Source: Solicoccozyma terricola (lineage: Eukaryota > Basidiomycota > Tremellomycetes > Filobasidiales > Piskurozymaceae). Taken from it: 64,000 nucleotides of DNA. The notes beneath the pieces were generated by a model that had not been told where the DNA came from, did no database searches, and saw only the letters and a list, made by a program, of their open reading frames with translations. Numbering within the stretch: the first letter of the stretch is position 1; every line of letters begins with the position of its first letter. This document shows, piece by piece, positions 1 to 11,838 of the stretch. The position numbers and the translations under genes are program-made. The DNA lies in the NCBI GenBank assembly GCA_001600875.1, contig BCLD01000004.1, positions 157,536 through 221,535 on the forward strand, given 5' to 3'.

Positions 1-3000
1 GTCTCCTCCGTGTACACCCTCGCGGGTCGCTCCACTCTCGGACGATATCCTCGGAGCTGGTAATCGATCTCTGCTCGTTGACGGAGCTTCCACCGACCGA
101 CTTCGGTGACCGGGGAGTTCAAGTCGGTGGTATCGCCGCCGCCGACGCTGCCATTGCTCCCCCCCGTCCCGGCAGAGACGAGTGCAGAGTCATCGTCTGC
201 AACAACGACGAAGGGCTTCCCATCCAATGCATGCGGCGTTGGACTCGTCGCATGAGAGAAGTCACCCTCGACGGGCTGTTGGGCGACGCCATGCGGTAAA
301 GGTGTTGCAATATTATAGGGTGTGTTATGTTCCCCCATCTCTGGTTCCCTAGCCGACCAACACTGATCAGAGATCATATTGATCACTCGAAGTCGTTTAG
401 CGGAATTTCGCCATCGTGCAGGGAAGACCACGCAGGTGGAGATGTGATATTGTTCAACGATGGGTGGAATTGGGAGGGAAGGAGGGAGCCGAGGGGGCGA
501 GCAATCCGTTAAGGGACGGAGACGATGGTCTTGAGGATCGGCGTGTTTCCTTTTGATGTGCTAGCAGGTTGGATGACAGGGATTGGCAGTTGAAGAGTTC
601 GTTCCGGCATGATATTTCCACAGACAAAGGAATCACACTCACCCCTTCCATGCCTGTCACCTGGTTGCACCGTTTCCGACAGCCTTCGTAAGGACATGCC
701 AGCCTATCCGCCACATGCTGGGAGTAGACATGGTTGCGTAATGCCGGTGCTGAATTCCAGTAAAGATCGATGCAACCTTCCCATGAACATTCCCAGATCG
801 CTTCGTAGCCGTCCTGTGAGGGTATATCATGTCAATGACTGTAGCAATCTGCATAAAGAGTCCTCCAGTATTCACCTCTTCCACTTTCCCGTCCTCGATA
901 TGTTTCCTCAACTCTACATGTTTTGCCAGATGCCATTCGCTTGCGAGTCTAGCATCACAGTTTCCCCATCGGCAGAAAGAGGGTACGGCCCGTTTGATGA
1001 TGTCACGGTTGAGCTCCGGTAAAGCACTGGTCTTGTTGAAACGCTCGAGGGGAGCATCACTGACTCCAATTCGGATACGGCGACGTTTCAAGACTGGTGA
1101 AACGGTCGAGGCGAGGGTCAAGTTGTCGTCTCGGATGATGGCTAAATTGACGATACATTGGTGGTGAGCTGGTATCAATGTCTCTTGACATACTCCGCTA
1201 CTCACAATCTTCATGAGGTCTTTTCATTCCTGGTGAAAGCGGGATTTCAACGATCACCATATTCTTCAATTTCTTCCCCATGGGATGCCCAGGATGCGAG
1301 GCATATGGCGTGGAGTCCTGAGACTGTGATTGAGGGAAGTGCGAGAGGCTAGGTGAGGGTGGAATCTCGACCACAGGGATCAGTCGTTGAGAGCGTGTGG
1401 GGGAGAGGACAGGTCGTTGCGTGACGAGGTCTTCTACCATGGTGATGAAAGCCGAGGGAGCCGCTTTCGATTCCTGGTCCGCGCGGACAGATGAAATGTT
1501 GTCAGAGGTCGATTGAGGCATCGCGGGCGCCTCGTTCATGGAAGTAGCGACAGGTACCTCCTCGACGATGCCATTTATCATTGTGGGGAGAGCCAAGGGA
1601 GCCGCTTCCAAGTCCTCATCCGCACTGACCAATAGAATGTTGTCGGAAGTCAATGGAGGCGTCGCATGCGCCTGGGTCATGGAAGTAACAAGGACAGGTA
1701 GATCCTCCACGAGGCCATTTACCGTCGTGGCGATAGCCAAGGGAGCCGGTGTCAAGTCCTCGTCCGCACTGACCGATAGAATGTTGTCGGAAGTCGATTG
1801 AGGGTTCGCAGGCGCCTGTGTCAAGGGAGTATCGGGGACAGGTAGATCCTCTACGTGGTCATTTGCCATCGTGGCAAGAGCCAAGGGAGCCGCTTCCATG
1901 TCGTTATCAGCACTGACCGATAAAACATTGCCGGAAGCCCACTGAGGTCTCGAAGGCGCCGCCTGTGTTAAGGAAGATACCTCAGACGGAGCTAACGCAA
2001 GGTGTGGGTCCTCGCCATCGGTCGATATCGGTACGACATGTCCAGTCGACAGTGAACCGCTGCTGGTCACACTCTGCAGCATATCGACGGGAGCAAGAGT
2101 GGGGATGCGAATTTGCGGGGGAAGTGTCGGCTGCACAGCAGCTGCCGATGAGCCAGGTCCAACAAGCAGACCAAATTCACTGGATGACCTCGCTTCAGTC
2201 ACCTGCGGCGGCGCCACATCCAGTGTCGCACGAACCGACGATTGATCCTGCGTGGACTGAGCATTCTGACGAGCGAGGTGTTCCTCTCTCCGCTGTCGTT
2301 TTGCAGCGATTCTCGCAGCTCGATCCGGTGTGTGAGAGATACCGAAAGCCTGGATGAGCATGGATGCGAGAGGCTTGCTACCGGATGCCGGTGTCGATGT
2401 CCGGGAAATTGTCTCGGAAGTCTGACTTTCGACGGCTTGAGGTACCTGCGTGATTGTTGTCTGGCTGGATGTCTGGTCATTCACCCTAGGGCTGGAAAGC
2501 ATCTGAACAGGTTCAGCTCTGCTCGATTGCATTGTTGATGTCGGCATCGGCTGACGATGTTGCCCATTCAGTATTGATGCACGAGGTACCTCAGCGGCTT
2601 TCCCCTTGCCGGCTAGCGGTGGATGCCATGGGAGCGAGATTGATGTTGCTTGCTGTTGTCTCCCAACCACACCTGAACCAGGATCCACCTCAGGCGCCTT
2701 TCCCACGCGGGCTTGCACTGATTGCGCTGTCGTTGACGTTGGCATTGCCTGATGTTGAACGCTAGGCAGAGCTGACTCAACAGCCATCTCAGCAGTTCTT
2801 CTCTGGCTGGCTTGCTCTCCCCGTGTCATTGTTGTGCTCAATACTGCCTGAGTGGGGTGCGCATTCACGATTGGAACCGAAGCGACTTGTTCTTTAGCCG
2901 GTGCGACCTTTTCTCGGTCGTGTAACACCACATCCGCGGCGACTCGAGTTTCTCCAGCACTCAGACCCGGAATATCCTTCCCATACGCGTTGCAAAGTTG

Positions 3001-4788
3001 GACTGTTATCGAATATTCTTATCAGCTTCAGTTTTGCAGGGTGGTGGGAAAAACAAGGAGACAAAAGAGACAGAGAGCGACAGCGAGGCAAGAGAAAAGA
3101 AAGTGACAGAGATGAGGAACGGGCATAACTCACGAATCCGTAATAAAAATCCTTTTTTCTCCGAAGGAACATTACCACCGGAATTTTTTATTGCGTGAAT
3201 GATATGGACGATACCCCATTTATATTTCGTCACCGGTGTCCAATGAGATGGCATTTGAGAGAGCGCATTGGGTACCGGTAATGGGATATTTGTCATGACA
3301 GCCGTCCAAAATTCATCGGCGTCCATTTGGTTGGAGAGACTCTGGATCCATGCGGGTTGAGAAGCGGCGGATGGAGTGGTTTTGATGGATGTCGCTGGTG
3401 TTGAGGTGTTTGAGGTGTTTGAGGTGTTTGAGCCATTTGCGACGTTGGCGGTGTTGGCGGTGTTGGCGGTGTTTGAGGCGTTTCCGGTATTTGCGGTATT
3501 TGAGGTCTTTGAGGACTTTGCAATACTTGTCTGGTGAAGCCTATCACCCTGTCCAACGGTATGATAAAACTTCTGTTGATTAATCTCACTTGACGAATAA
3601 TATTTTGAATTGTCATTCTGTACCAACGACGGCTCATCCGAACCAACGATATTAACAGTCTCTTGAGATATATTCGAGTGAAATCCATGCTGTTGAGCCG
3701 AAACGGGAGTCGCATATTGTTGAGACTGTGATACCCCTTCGTCCGGAGAGACGGTTGTGATACGAAGAGCTGAGATCGGCGGTGTAACAGCATTGTAGGT
3801 TTGTACTTGTTGTGAATTCACCGGCTGGTCAAGCGAGGGAAAAAAAAAAAAGAGGTTAACCTCATTAACAAACCCTGTCATTTCATCTATGAAAACTCAC
3901 TCTGTTCATTTTCTGATCAAATCGTCCAGTTGTAGGAGTTGGATAACTTTGAATACGCTGTTGTGGTTGATAATAAACATTCGCATCATATCCTACCTGC
4001 ATTCGCGTCGTTGCTCCCGCTCCTACATCTATATAATTTTGTTGGAGATTCGCAAGTGATTGTGGGTTGTTGTGATACACCGTTGGGATGATTTGATCTC
4101 CTTGCTGAAGCTGCGAAAGAAAATTATTTTGTGCGCCATTTAGATTTAATTGTGATCCACCACCGAAATTGTTCATCGAAGGATTTGTCCAGCTGCCGGG
4201 CGCAGACAAGCTCCCAGAGAAATCATCGACGCGTGAGAGGGAACCGATGACTGCTAAACCATTGATGATTGCCTGTTCTCGGTCGAATGAAGGGTTGGAA
4301 AAGACGGGAGTTGGATATATCATTTGAGCTTGAGAAGATGATGGATACATTACTTGAGATTGGGAAGACGGATATGATATTCGAGGGTGAGAAATGTATG
4401 TCGGATTGATCGCTTGTGTTGCGATGGGATTGGGTATAGGAGGACGATTGGACGCGGCGGGTCTGTAAACCGCATCGCGCGAAGCACTAAGTATATGGCA
4501 GTAATCGCGCAGCCGTCCATCCATCAAAACCCACGCTTCAAACACATCAAATCGCATCCCTAAACAAACTCACCCAGTCAACTGCCGCTCCAGCTCATTG
4601 ACATGATTCAATTGAGTCTGCAAAAGTGCTTTCCACGCTTGTATTTGTTGCGATGGACTGTCAACTCGGAGTTGTGATACTGGCGATGACGATTGTAGTG
4701 GGCCATTCGGTTGTACGGTACCGCTACCCGAGCCGGATGCAGAAGCTGAAGAGGCAGCCGAGGAGTCGAGATTGAAGCGGTGAGCCAT
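1..4788 (-). CDS. Large Gln/Ser-rich protein with three C-terminal C2H2 zinc fingers (partial, runs off left edge)
   Basis: Seven exons fit in phase: 4788-4574, 4462-3901, 3824-3134, 3002-1206, 1168-876, 813-643 and 560-1. The frame is still open at base 1, so about 1,430 residues are present and the C terminus is missing. The first half is low-complexity (Q, S, N, P). A conserved-looking globular stretch near residues 420-525 (EFWTAVM, HIIHAIKNSGG, LQLCNAYGKDIPGL) weakly recalls an ARID domain; I do not claim it. Residues about 660-860 hold four to five tandem copies of a 42-residue unit (1400-1970). The C-terminal part has three C2H2 fingers of the C-x4-C type: CRWGNC...HVELRKH, CSWEGC...HVYSQH and CPYEGC...HIKRKH. 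The last finger is complete only after removing the 642-561 intron, which supports the splicing. Fingers plus disordered Q-rich regions suggest a chromatin or transcription factor. An RSC9/ARID2-like role is possible but unproven. The start chosen is the first ATG of the Ser-rich N terminus (MAHRF). Confidence 0.75.
1400..1970 (-). repeat. Coding minisatellite, four to five units of about 126-129 nt
   Basis: Inside the zinc-finger gene the protein repeats a block built around SDNILSVSADEDL, AAPLALATM, VEDLPV and TQAPA-PQ. Copies start near 1965, 1820, 1690, 1550 and 1480 on the minus strand and diverge progressively toward the 3' end. Unit length is a multiple of three, so copy-number changes keep the frame. 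Confidence 0.8.
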
Positions 4789-6154
4789 GGCGGCATGGAT
4801 AGAAGGTTGAAATATGCTATCAAACGACGGAGAGCGTTGGTTTGGATAAGTGGAGGATGCGGATTATGTAAGCATAGGAGACCGGGTGGCGATGCATTTG
4901 CTGTTGGACTTGGGCCAATCTTGTGAAGTCTGTGGAGACTGGACGCTGTTGTGGAGTATGAATGCGCCTCGTTGGGGTGTGTAACTGGGGTGTGGGCTTC
5001 AGCAGTTGAGTTTTATTGGGAAGGGAAATACATGGATACTTTGCCCAGGTGAATTGGTGAGAGGCAATCTGAGAGATCCGTCAGAAGATTGCCTGGGGGG
5101 AGGCCGCCATTTGCAAGCAAAGCACAGGAACTCTTTGCAGCCTTTGGCATGACCATGACCGTCAAATGGTCAACCATAGTTAGCAGCTATGTAGCTAGCA
5201 GTAGAAGGGTAGAGCAGAAGGCTATACATGACCGTCCCTACCTCCCTACCTGCGCGGTGGCCCAAATCAACAATACACGTCACTTTTCATCCGCCCTGGC
5301 GCTCACTCGTTACCCAAAACTTTTTCGAGTTTCGATATTTTCGCTGCTTCTTCTTTTCTTCTACAACATCGATCTTCCGTGAGTTGCGATTCCCATACCA
5401 TTGAAGGATACTCATGAGTATTCCCACTGATCATCGGGTTTATCCTCGTTTTGCTTTCATCTTCTCCAGGATCGATCTGATTCTTCCAGTGTAAGTCTTG
5501 TCTTGCATACCATCATCGTTGCTTCGTACCAAGTCCCGCTGACCACTTTTTTTCCCCATCTTTTCAGTTTTTTATACCAGGATGACCATCCATTGCGCAA
5601 CTCATCTCGTACTCCTCATGTCCCCTTCCTCGGTTCTGAACAAGGACTAGGAGGGGATGTGGTTTTTAAGGAGAATGTGGGAAAGGCGATCGGCGCTAAA
5701 CCCATACTTGTTAAAACGAAAGGGTCGCCTGTTATACGGTCTGAACAATTTATAAACTAGGAATGAAAAAAAAAAAAATCAGGTCGTTGTGATAGATAGA
5801 TGGGATGATATTGAATGTCGAATGTGTTGTATGTTCATTCAGCGCTTGGCCAACTGTGTGATATTGGCAAAAACGTTCTTCCAACCCTTCCGTCTTCCTC
5901 TCCGGCCCTGAGCTGCATTTGTAGTACCACATGGCCCAGTATCTGCATGCCAGTACCGACGATGCTGTTGTCCGAGACCGTGGTGGACTGACGGAGGATA
6001 CAGAGTGGATGTCTGTCTCTGCTATGAACCGGTCCAATCATCTTTCTCACGTGACGTAATCCACAACACACAGCTTGAGATCCATAGTACAGCATCGTCG
6101 GATCGACACCACCAGCATCACCACCACAACCACAGCCATCGCCTCGTCAACACC
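4789..6154. promoter_or_regulatory. Divergent intergenic region with a possible small spliced transcript
   Basis: This separates the minus-strand zinc-finger gene from the plus-strand PFK-2 gene, so it holds both promoters. A possible small plus-strand gene lies at about 5330-5759: donor GTGAGTTGCG at 5380, acceptor ctccag at about 5470, donor GTAAGTCTTG at 5493, acceptor near 5568 or 5580, then an open frame to a TAG at 5760 containing LGGDVVFKENVGKAIG and SPVIRSEQFIN. I could not join an ATG in frame convincingly, so it is not given as a CDS. It may be a non-coding or uORF-bearing transcript. Just before 6155 the sequence is CAC/CAT-rich, like a 5' UTR. Confidence 0.4.
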
Positions 6155-8367
6155 ATGGCAGCTCCTCTCTACGTCACCGACTCCGGTCGACTGTTCCACG
6201 CAGGTCTCATCCTGATCGTCACAGTCGGACTACCCGGTAAGCGTTTCTCCCAAAACACGCGTCCATACCACCTACTGACCACCCCCCCCCCCCCCTTTTT
6301 CAATCGCTCGCTCACTCCACCACAGCACGAGGGAAAACCCACATATCCCGCTCCCTCGAGCGGTATCTCCGCTGGCTAGGTGTGAAAACCCGTGTCTACT
6401 CACTCGGGGATTACCGTCGTAAAGTCCTCGGAGGAGTAACCAACATCCCACCCGATTACTTTGTCGCTAGTTCGAAATCACCTGAAACTCTAGCGTTACG
6501 TAGAAAGATCACAGAAGGTATAGAAGACGAGGTCTGGAATTTCTTCACAAAGCAAGGTGGTCAAGTCGTCATTTATGATGCGAATAATGGACTGAAAGAA
6601 TCGAGGAAAGAGCTGTCAGACAAGTTCACGGCGAAAGGTGTACATGTTATCTTCTTAGGTGGGTAGGAGAGGGGCGTTTGGTTCGGGCGTTGGGGTTGGG
6701 GTTGGGGGTCGGGGAAAAGCCAACTGATGTCAAGTGCTACTACAGAATCAATGTGTGATCAAAGAGACATTATTGAACGAAACATTCGATCCGTCAAGCT
6801 CTCTTCTCCAGATGTGAGTACAACTTTTAAACACTCCTCCCCTCTTTACACCCCGCCATTGGGCTTCTTACCAATGATTCCTCATCTCTCCTCTAGTACA
6901 AAGGATGGGACTCTGATCGTGCCGTTGAAGACTATTGGAAACGTATCAAACTTCAAGAAGATCAATATGAGGAGGTTACAGCGGATGAAGGACCATTCAT
7001 CAAGATTATGAATGTTGGCGAGAGAATCGTAGTCAATCAGATCGAAGGTGAGTCCTTTCTTTTTTTTTTAGAGAATGTCAGAATTTCGAGGAGATTCGTT
7101 ACCCTAACGGAAGCTATCACATCGTTGTAGGATACCTTCAAACTAGATGCTGCTTCTTCTTGATGAACATTCACACTCAATCTCGGACTATCTTCTTTGC
7201 ACGCGTACGTTTTCAGGGTGTTCACCGACATTCCCCAGTTGAACTCTATCTACCTACCCTTACAGTCCGGCCAATCCCTCATCGAACACTCATATAAAGC
7301 CGATTCCGACCTCTCACCAGCTGGATGGGAATACGCGGATAGGCTCAAAGCCGCTGTGATGACAAGGAGGAAGCAACTTCTGGAACAGAGCAAGGCTAGA
7401 GGGGAGGAAGGAGTTGAAAGGAAGTTGGTTGTGAGTTTTGATCCATGACTTGGTGCGTTCGTGTTTTGGACCTGAATCTCTTCATTTCTTTCCCCGCACT
7501 ACAGATCTGGACTTCCGCACGTCGAAGAGCTCATCACACCGCTTGGCCATTCGTTCACGCTGGCTACAAGGTCGTACAGAAACCGCAAATGAGCGAGATC
7601 AACCCGGGTGTATGGGACGGTTTGTCAACGGAGGAAGCAAAAGATTTGTATCCAGATGAATGGGAGAGGTTTTTGACGGATCCGTATGCACATCGTGCGC
7701 CGAGGGCGGAGAGTTATCATGATTTGAGTGGTAAGTCGTCGTTCCGTCTCGCCGTTCTTGTCCAACGATATAAGCTAACGGAATTTGGTCCTCGTCCCGC
7801 TTAGTCCGCCTCGAATCAGTGATTTTTGAACTCGAACGGTGTCAGGACGATCTGTTGATTATTGGTCACGCGTCTGTCATTCGATGTCTTGTGAGTGTTA
7901 TAGCGACGAAGAGGGGTTTGGGATTTTTCTTGTCTGACTTCCTCGTTGCCAGCTCGCCTATCTCGTCGGTCTACCTCCTAACGAGGTCCCAGCAGTAGAG
8001 ATCGCACGAGGCGATCTGGTAGAGGTCGTTCCAGCAAGCTATGGAGTCGTCTCTCGAGCCTTCCACTTCTGGTGAGCCCTGGACGGATATGTTGACCTGT
8101 ATTTGGACTCGCGCACGCGCTAAACCACCCACACCCACCACCAGGTCCGGCGAAGGTCGAGATGACGCTTCTGGAGCGAACCTGTATGAAAACTTCGCCG
8201 AGGCTACTGTCGGCAAGGGCTCGGTTCTCATGGAGAATGTCATTCCAACCGAGGTGACCGACATGCAACAGCAGGCCAAGGAGGAAGAGGTGATCGAGAA
8301 GCAGCGCGAGGTTGAGGTCAAGACCGGTTTCCCCCTCCGGCCGCAGCGTCGGCGATTGGATAGCTAG
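6155..8367 (+). CDS. 6-phosphofructo-2-kinase / fructose-2,6-bisphosphatase family, bisphosphatase site altered
   Basis: Makes fructose 2,6-bisphosphate, the cytosolic activator of glycolysis. Ten exons in phase give 508 residues: 6155-6236, 6326-6658, 6746-6813, 6897-7047, 7131-7204, 7266-7430, 7505-7730, 7805-7890, 7953-8071 and 8145-8367. The N-terminal kinase has the P-loop GLPARGKT (residues 25-32, split by intron 1) and the typical SLGDYRR and YDANN motifs. The C-terminal histidine-phosphatase half has EINPGVWDG (Glu322) and GHASVIRC (His388). The phospho-accepting motif RHGES is instead RSGQS, with Ser at residue 237. The same His-to-Ser change is known in yeast Pfk26, which lacks phosphatase activity, so I infer a kinase-dominant enzyme. 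The start is the only ATG giving the normal short lead before the kinase core. Intron 1 carries a C14 run. Converges on the Osh4-like gene. Confidence 0.95.
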
Positions 8368-8579
8368 ACATATAAGTATGACCTGTCGTCATGTTGTATA
8401 GAATCTGGGAATGAATGATCACACCGTGGGACCTTTTGTTCCGGAATGATGTAGCATGTATCAAGATTTACAAAGAGAATGGCCGGAGTAGGAGAGGAGA
8501 AGGATTAAGACGGTCCGGTCCGACAATCGAACAGTTGTGGCGCTATGTCACCCCCGTCCTTCATACATATCTACCCGTT

Positions 8580-10716
8580 TCAAGAAGATCCGTTTCCATT
8601 GTAGATATACCCTTCTTCCTCGTCTGGTATATGCTTGATGGTCTTGGCCAGGGCCTCATAGACAGGATCGCTCTCAACGTAGGTGAAATATTTGAGTTGC
8701 CACTTGGTTTCAGCAGCGATCTCGTCTCGACGACGCTGACGCTGCTCATTCTGTGATAAAGCGGTAATAATGAGATGACGGTTCACTGCCCGGGCGAAAA
8801 ATGATAATCTCACCTCAATCTTTGACTTCTCCTTACTTGCATTATCGTAATCGCCACTCCTAATACCCTTGGCAACCTTGTCCCACAACAACCTACTCTC
8901 CCATTCACCCTGCTCCTCGATCGGCTTGACAGTGACCTCAATCTTGGGAACAGTGGCGTCGGTGAACACCTCGTCGGTCTTGGAGAGCTTACCGATACCG
9001 GTCCATGTACCCTCGTAAGAACGAAGGGTCTTTCCCTTGTGAGCCAATGTGGCTTTGTACGAGTGAGACTTGCCAGAGACCCAGCCTTTGCCCTTGTAGT
9101 CGATCTGGAATTGTCGCCAGCGATGACTCAGTCGGCGAACACCCCCTCGCCGACACATTCAACCTGGGCTCACCATGGAAACATAGCCAGTATCGCTAGT
9201 GATAGCGGTAGACTCGGCCAATTCAATGTATGGAGAACCCCAAATGAGACCCTGAATCTGGAGCTTGGCTGATGGGGGTGTGCAGAAGGCCCGTCCGTCA
9301 GACGCCTTCCTATTTAAATGACAGCGAAGATGAAAGAATCAACGCACGCAAAGTGATGAGGTAGTTCTCCTTCTTGCCGTCTGCCAAAGTAACGGTCAAA
9401 GTAGCATGACCGTTCTGCTTGACTATTGAAAATGGCCCACAGGACGTTTCCATTAGTCCTGCCGCCACGCCTTGTACACTTTGTTCAATTGCTCCTCACC
9501 GATGATAGAGCTACCAGTGAAGCTGGTCTTCTGGCCAGAGTGACCATTAAGAGCTATACCAGCTTCCTTGTTCTCAAGGTAGTATGCGGTCTTTCCGTCG
9601 CGGACACACTTAGCAATCGTAACCGTTTTTTCGCTCAAACTCTCGACAAAAACTCACAATAGGAGGATGATGAGAGACCTGCTCGACAGTCAATGTAGTT
9701 TCTCCCCTATCAGCAGTAGCTGGCCAACTTCCGAGGAAAATCCTGTGTGAAAAAGGGGGGGAAAAAAAAGGAAAACAAGCCATCGCGTCGAAACGCCAGT
9801 CAGTCGGAATTTCGTTCCTAACCAAGAATCCGATTTCCTACACTCACTCTCCCAAAACTGGATTCAATGGTTTCTTCTCTGATCCCATCTTCTCATTTCG
9901 GGTCTAATTCCGTCCCGTCCGTCGAAATCCTTTCACATCAGCTCATCCCCCCTTCTTGAAACGAAAAAAAAAAACACGGGTGGGTGGTGATCCCGAGAAA
10001 CTCACGGTGTATTGACCCTTCAAAGTACAAAGAAACCACCTTAATACCTTTTCAGCTCGTTCTTCTTCATCTCGACCTTTCGAGATATCAGCGAATAGTT
10101 CAGGTCTTTCACCCCAGTAAGCTGTAACGCATTTTTTTAAAAAAAAAAAAAAAGAAAAGAAAAGAAAAAACGAATCAGCTCCTGCAAAATGAGTTTTCCA
10201 CACCCAAAAAAAAACAAAAAAGGAAAAAACAAAAATCTCTGCTCACCTGGGAACTCGGTCAATGATACCGGAGATAAAATAAATGGAGGAGCAGTCATAG
10301 AGCTTAAATCGCCCGTCATAGAAGCGAGACTCTATCGAAAGGGTCGAATACGCCAAAGAAAAAGGAAAGAAAAACAAACACAGAATATGAAAACAAACAG
10401 AAAAAGGTCAGTTCATCGCAACGAAAAATAACTACATATCGCCCTAACGCCCTTCCTCCCCATCGTTCTTTTGAGAGGTTGGAGGGTTGTGGGTTGAAAC
10501 ATACCTTGATAAATGAGGTCCATCCTGCTTTCTGAGCCTCTGGAACGACATCTCTACCTATTTAATCCCAACAATCGAAATAATGCACAAAAGTCGGGAA
10601 TTTTCATTTATTAATTGTTTTGAAAACGGATAGTAATTCGGAAAGGTGATAATGGAAGGGATGTGTTTTGTCGTTCGGAAGGATGAATGTGTTTGATGGA
10701 AGGGATTTATGTGTGT

Positions 10717-10757
<41 letters not shown>

Positions 10758-11450
10758 GAGCCGGAGCCGGAGGGGGAGGATAATAGGAGGGAGATGAATG
10801 AGATGTCGGGATGATATAGCGTGATGAGGATAGGTGGTGTTCAAAATCATCAGTATCTTGATAATATATAACCATCCATACGGAGTCTCCGCATTGATCG
10901 ACCAACCCCCCTCCCTCCCCCCCTGCCTTTGTTCAAATCTGAGACACCCGCTCAATGGAATTCTCCCCTCCTATTGGTTCAAGTTCAACTACCCGTGGAA
11001 AGGTTGTATGATCTCTTTCTCTCTTCAACTCGACGGGATGATCAGCTGGATTCCGTGAGGGGAAGTCCGGATACTTGGTGTTGATGGACGAAGAAAGAGC
11101 GAGTTGGTGGGGGGAGGAGAGGAGGGGGACGATCTCATGTACGACTCTATGAACTTCAGATCCATCCCATCCCATCCCATCCCATCCCTCAAACCATCCA
11201 TTCATTCGCACCACAATCCCCCATCCCACCCCACCTCTCTCATTTCTTCATAGAGAAAGTTGATAGGTTGGAATTGACTCTTTGTTTCAAAGCACTTGTC
11301 TCGCGTTTTCCCAAGATCTCCTCTCACTGATAAGAGCCCATCCCAAGCCCATCCCAAGCCTATCCCAAATCCCACTCCCCCATCGAACCGGGCGAAACGA
11401 AACACACCCAGCATCTTTCTAGATCACGCACCTTCAGGAGTTTCCGTCAT
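8580..11450 (-). CDS. KES1: Oxysterol-binding protein, Osh4/Kes1 type
   Basis: A lipid-transfer protein that exchanges sterol and PI4P between ER and Golgi membranes. Eleven exons agree in phase and give 360 residues: 11450-11432, 10557-10505, 10331-10247, 10121-10006, 9903-9848, 9742-9658, 9608-9500, 9422-9348, 9268-9174, 9104-8814 and 8750-8580. The protein is a bare ORD with no PH domain. It shows KAGWTSFIK, the lid-adjacent GDLSSMTAPPFILSPVSLTE, KKPLNPVLGE, the family signature EQVSHHPP (residues about 106-113), ENKEAGIALNGHSGQKTSF and IDYKGKGWVSGKSHSYKA, each with a clear yeast Kes1 counterpart. It is somewhat shorter than yeast Kes1 (434 residues) at the C terminus. The first exon is only 19 nt (MTETPE), followed by an unusually long 874-nt intron holding a G40 tract. 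The start is inferred from phase and position, so the first exon is less certain than the rest. Confidence 0.93.
10558..11431 (-). other. Long first intron of the Osh4-like gene, with G40 tract and CCCAT repeats
   Basis: Donor GTGCGT at 11431 and acceptor TAG at 10558 join the first two exons in phase. At 874 nt it is many times longer than most introns here. It contains an uninterrupted run of 40 G (10717-10756 on the plus strand), a CATCC/CCCAT pentanucleotide repeat (about 11162-11188) and CCCAAGCCTAT-type repeats (about 11340-11370). No extra exon was recognised in it. Confidence 0.6.
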
Positions 11451-11838
11451 CTTGTATATGTATATAGAGAATACCTGGGTGGGGGTTTCTAAAAGACCAA
11501 GGGAGGGGGGGGGGGGTGGTTAGTGGAGGTTGAAAAGAGTGGTGTGTGGAGGGGTGTGTGTAACAACCTCGGGGTGGAGTTTGAGGCTGTGTGTAGTGTA
11601 CTCTATACGAGGGGGGAGTGAGGGTGTGTATGTGATGAGTGGCCGCTGGTGGTGGACGATGGGAGCTGGATGTAGATGGTGTAGATGGATGGGCGGTGAG
11701 TGTGTTCCCGGTGAGTCGGGTGAGACTTGGCTGATGACGTAATTCGGATTTCACTTTCTCACGGTGCACAGCCACCGTCACAGTGATCCCGTCACCGTCG
11801 CACCGTCACCCGTCACACCCGTCACACCCGTCTACAGT

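Noticed and set aside
420..530. ARID domain in the large zinc-finger protein (residue numbers in this entry)
   Set aside because: Only spacing of hydrophobic residues and a GG turn fit; the conserved ARID aromatic and proline positions are not clearly present, so it is not called.
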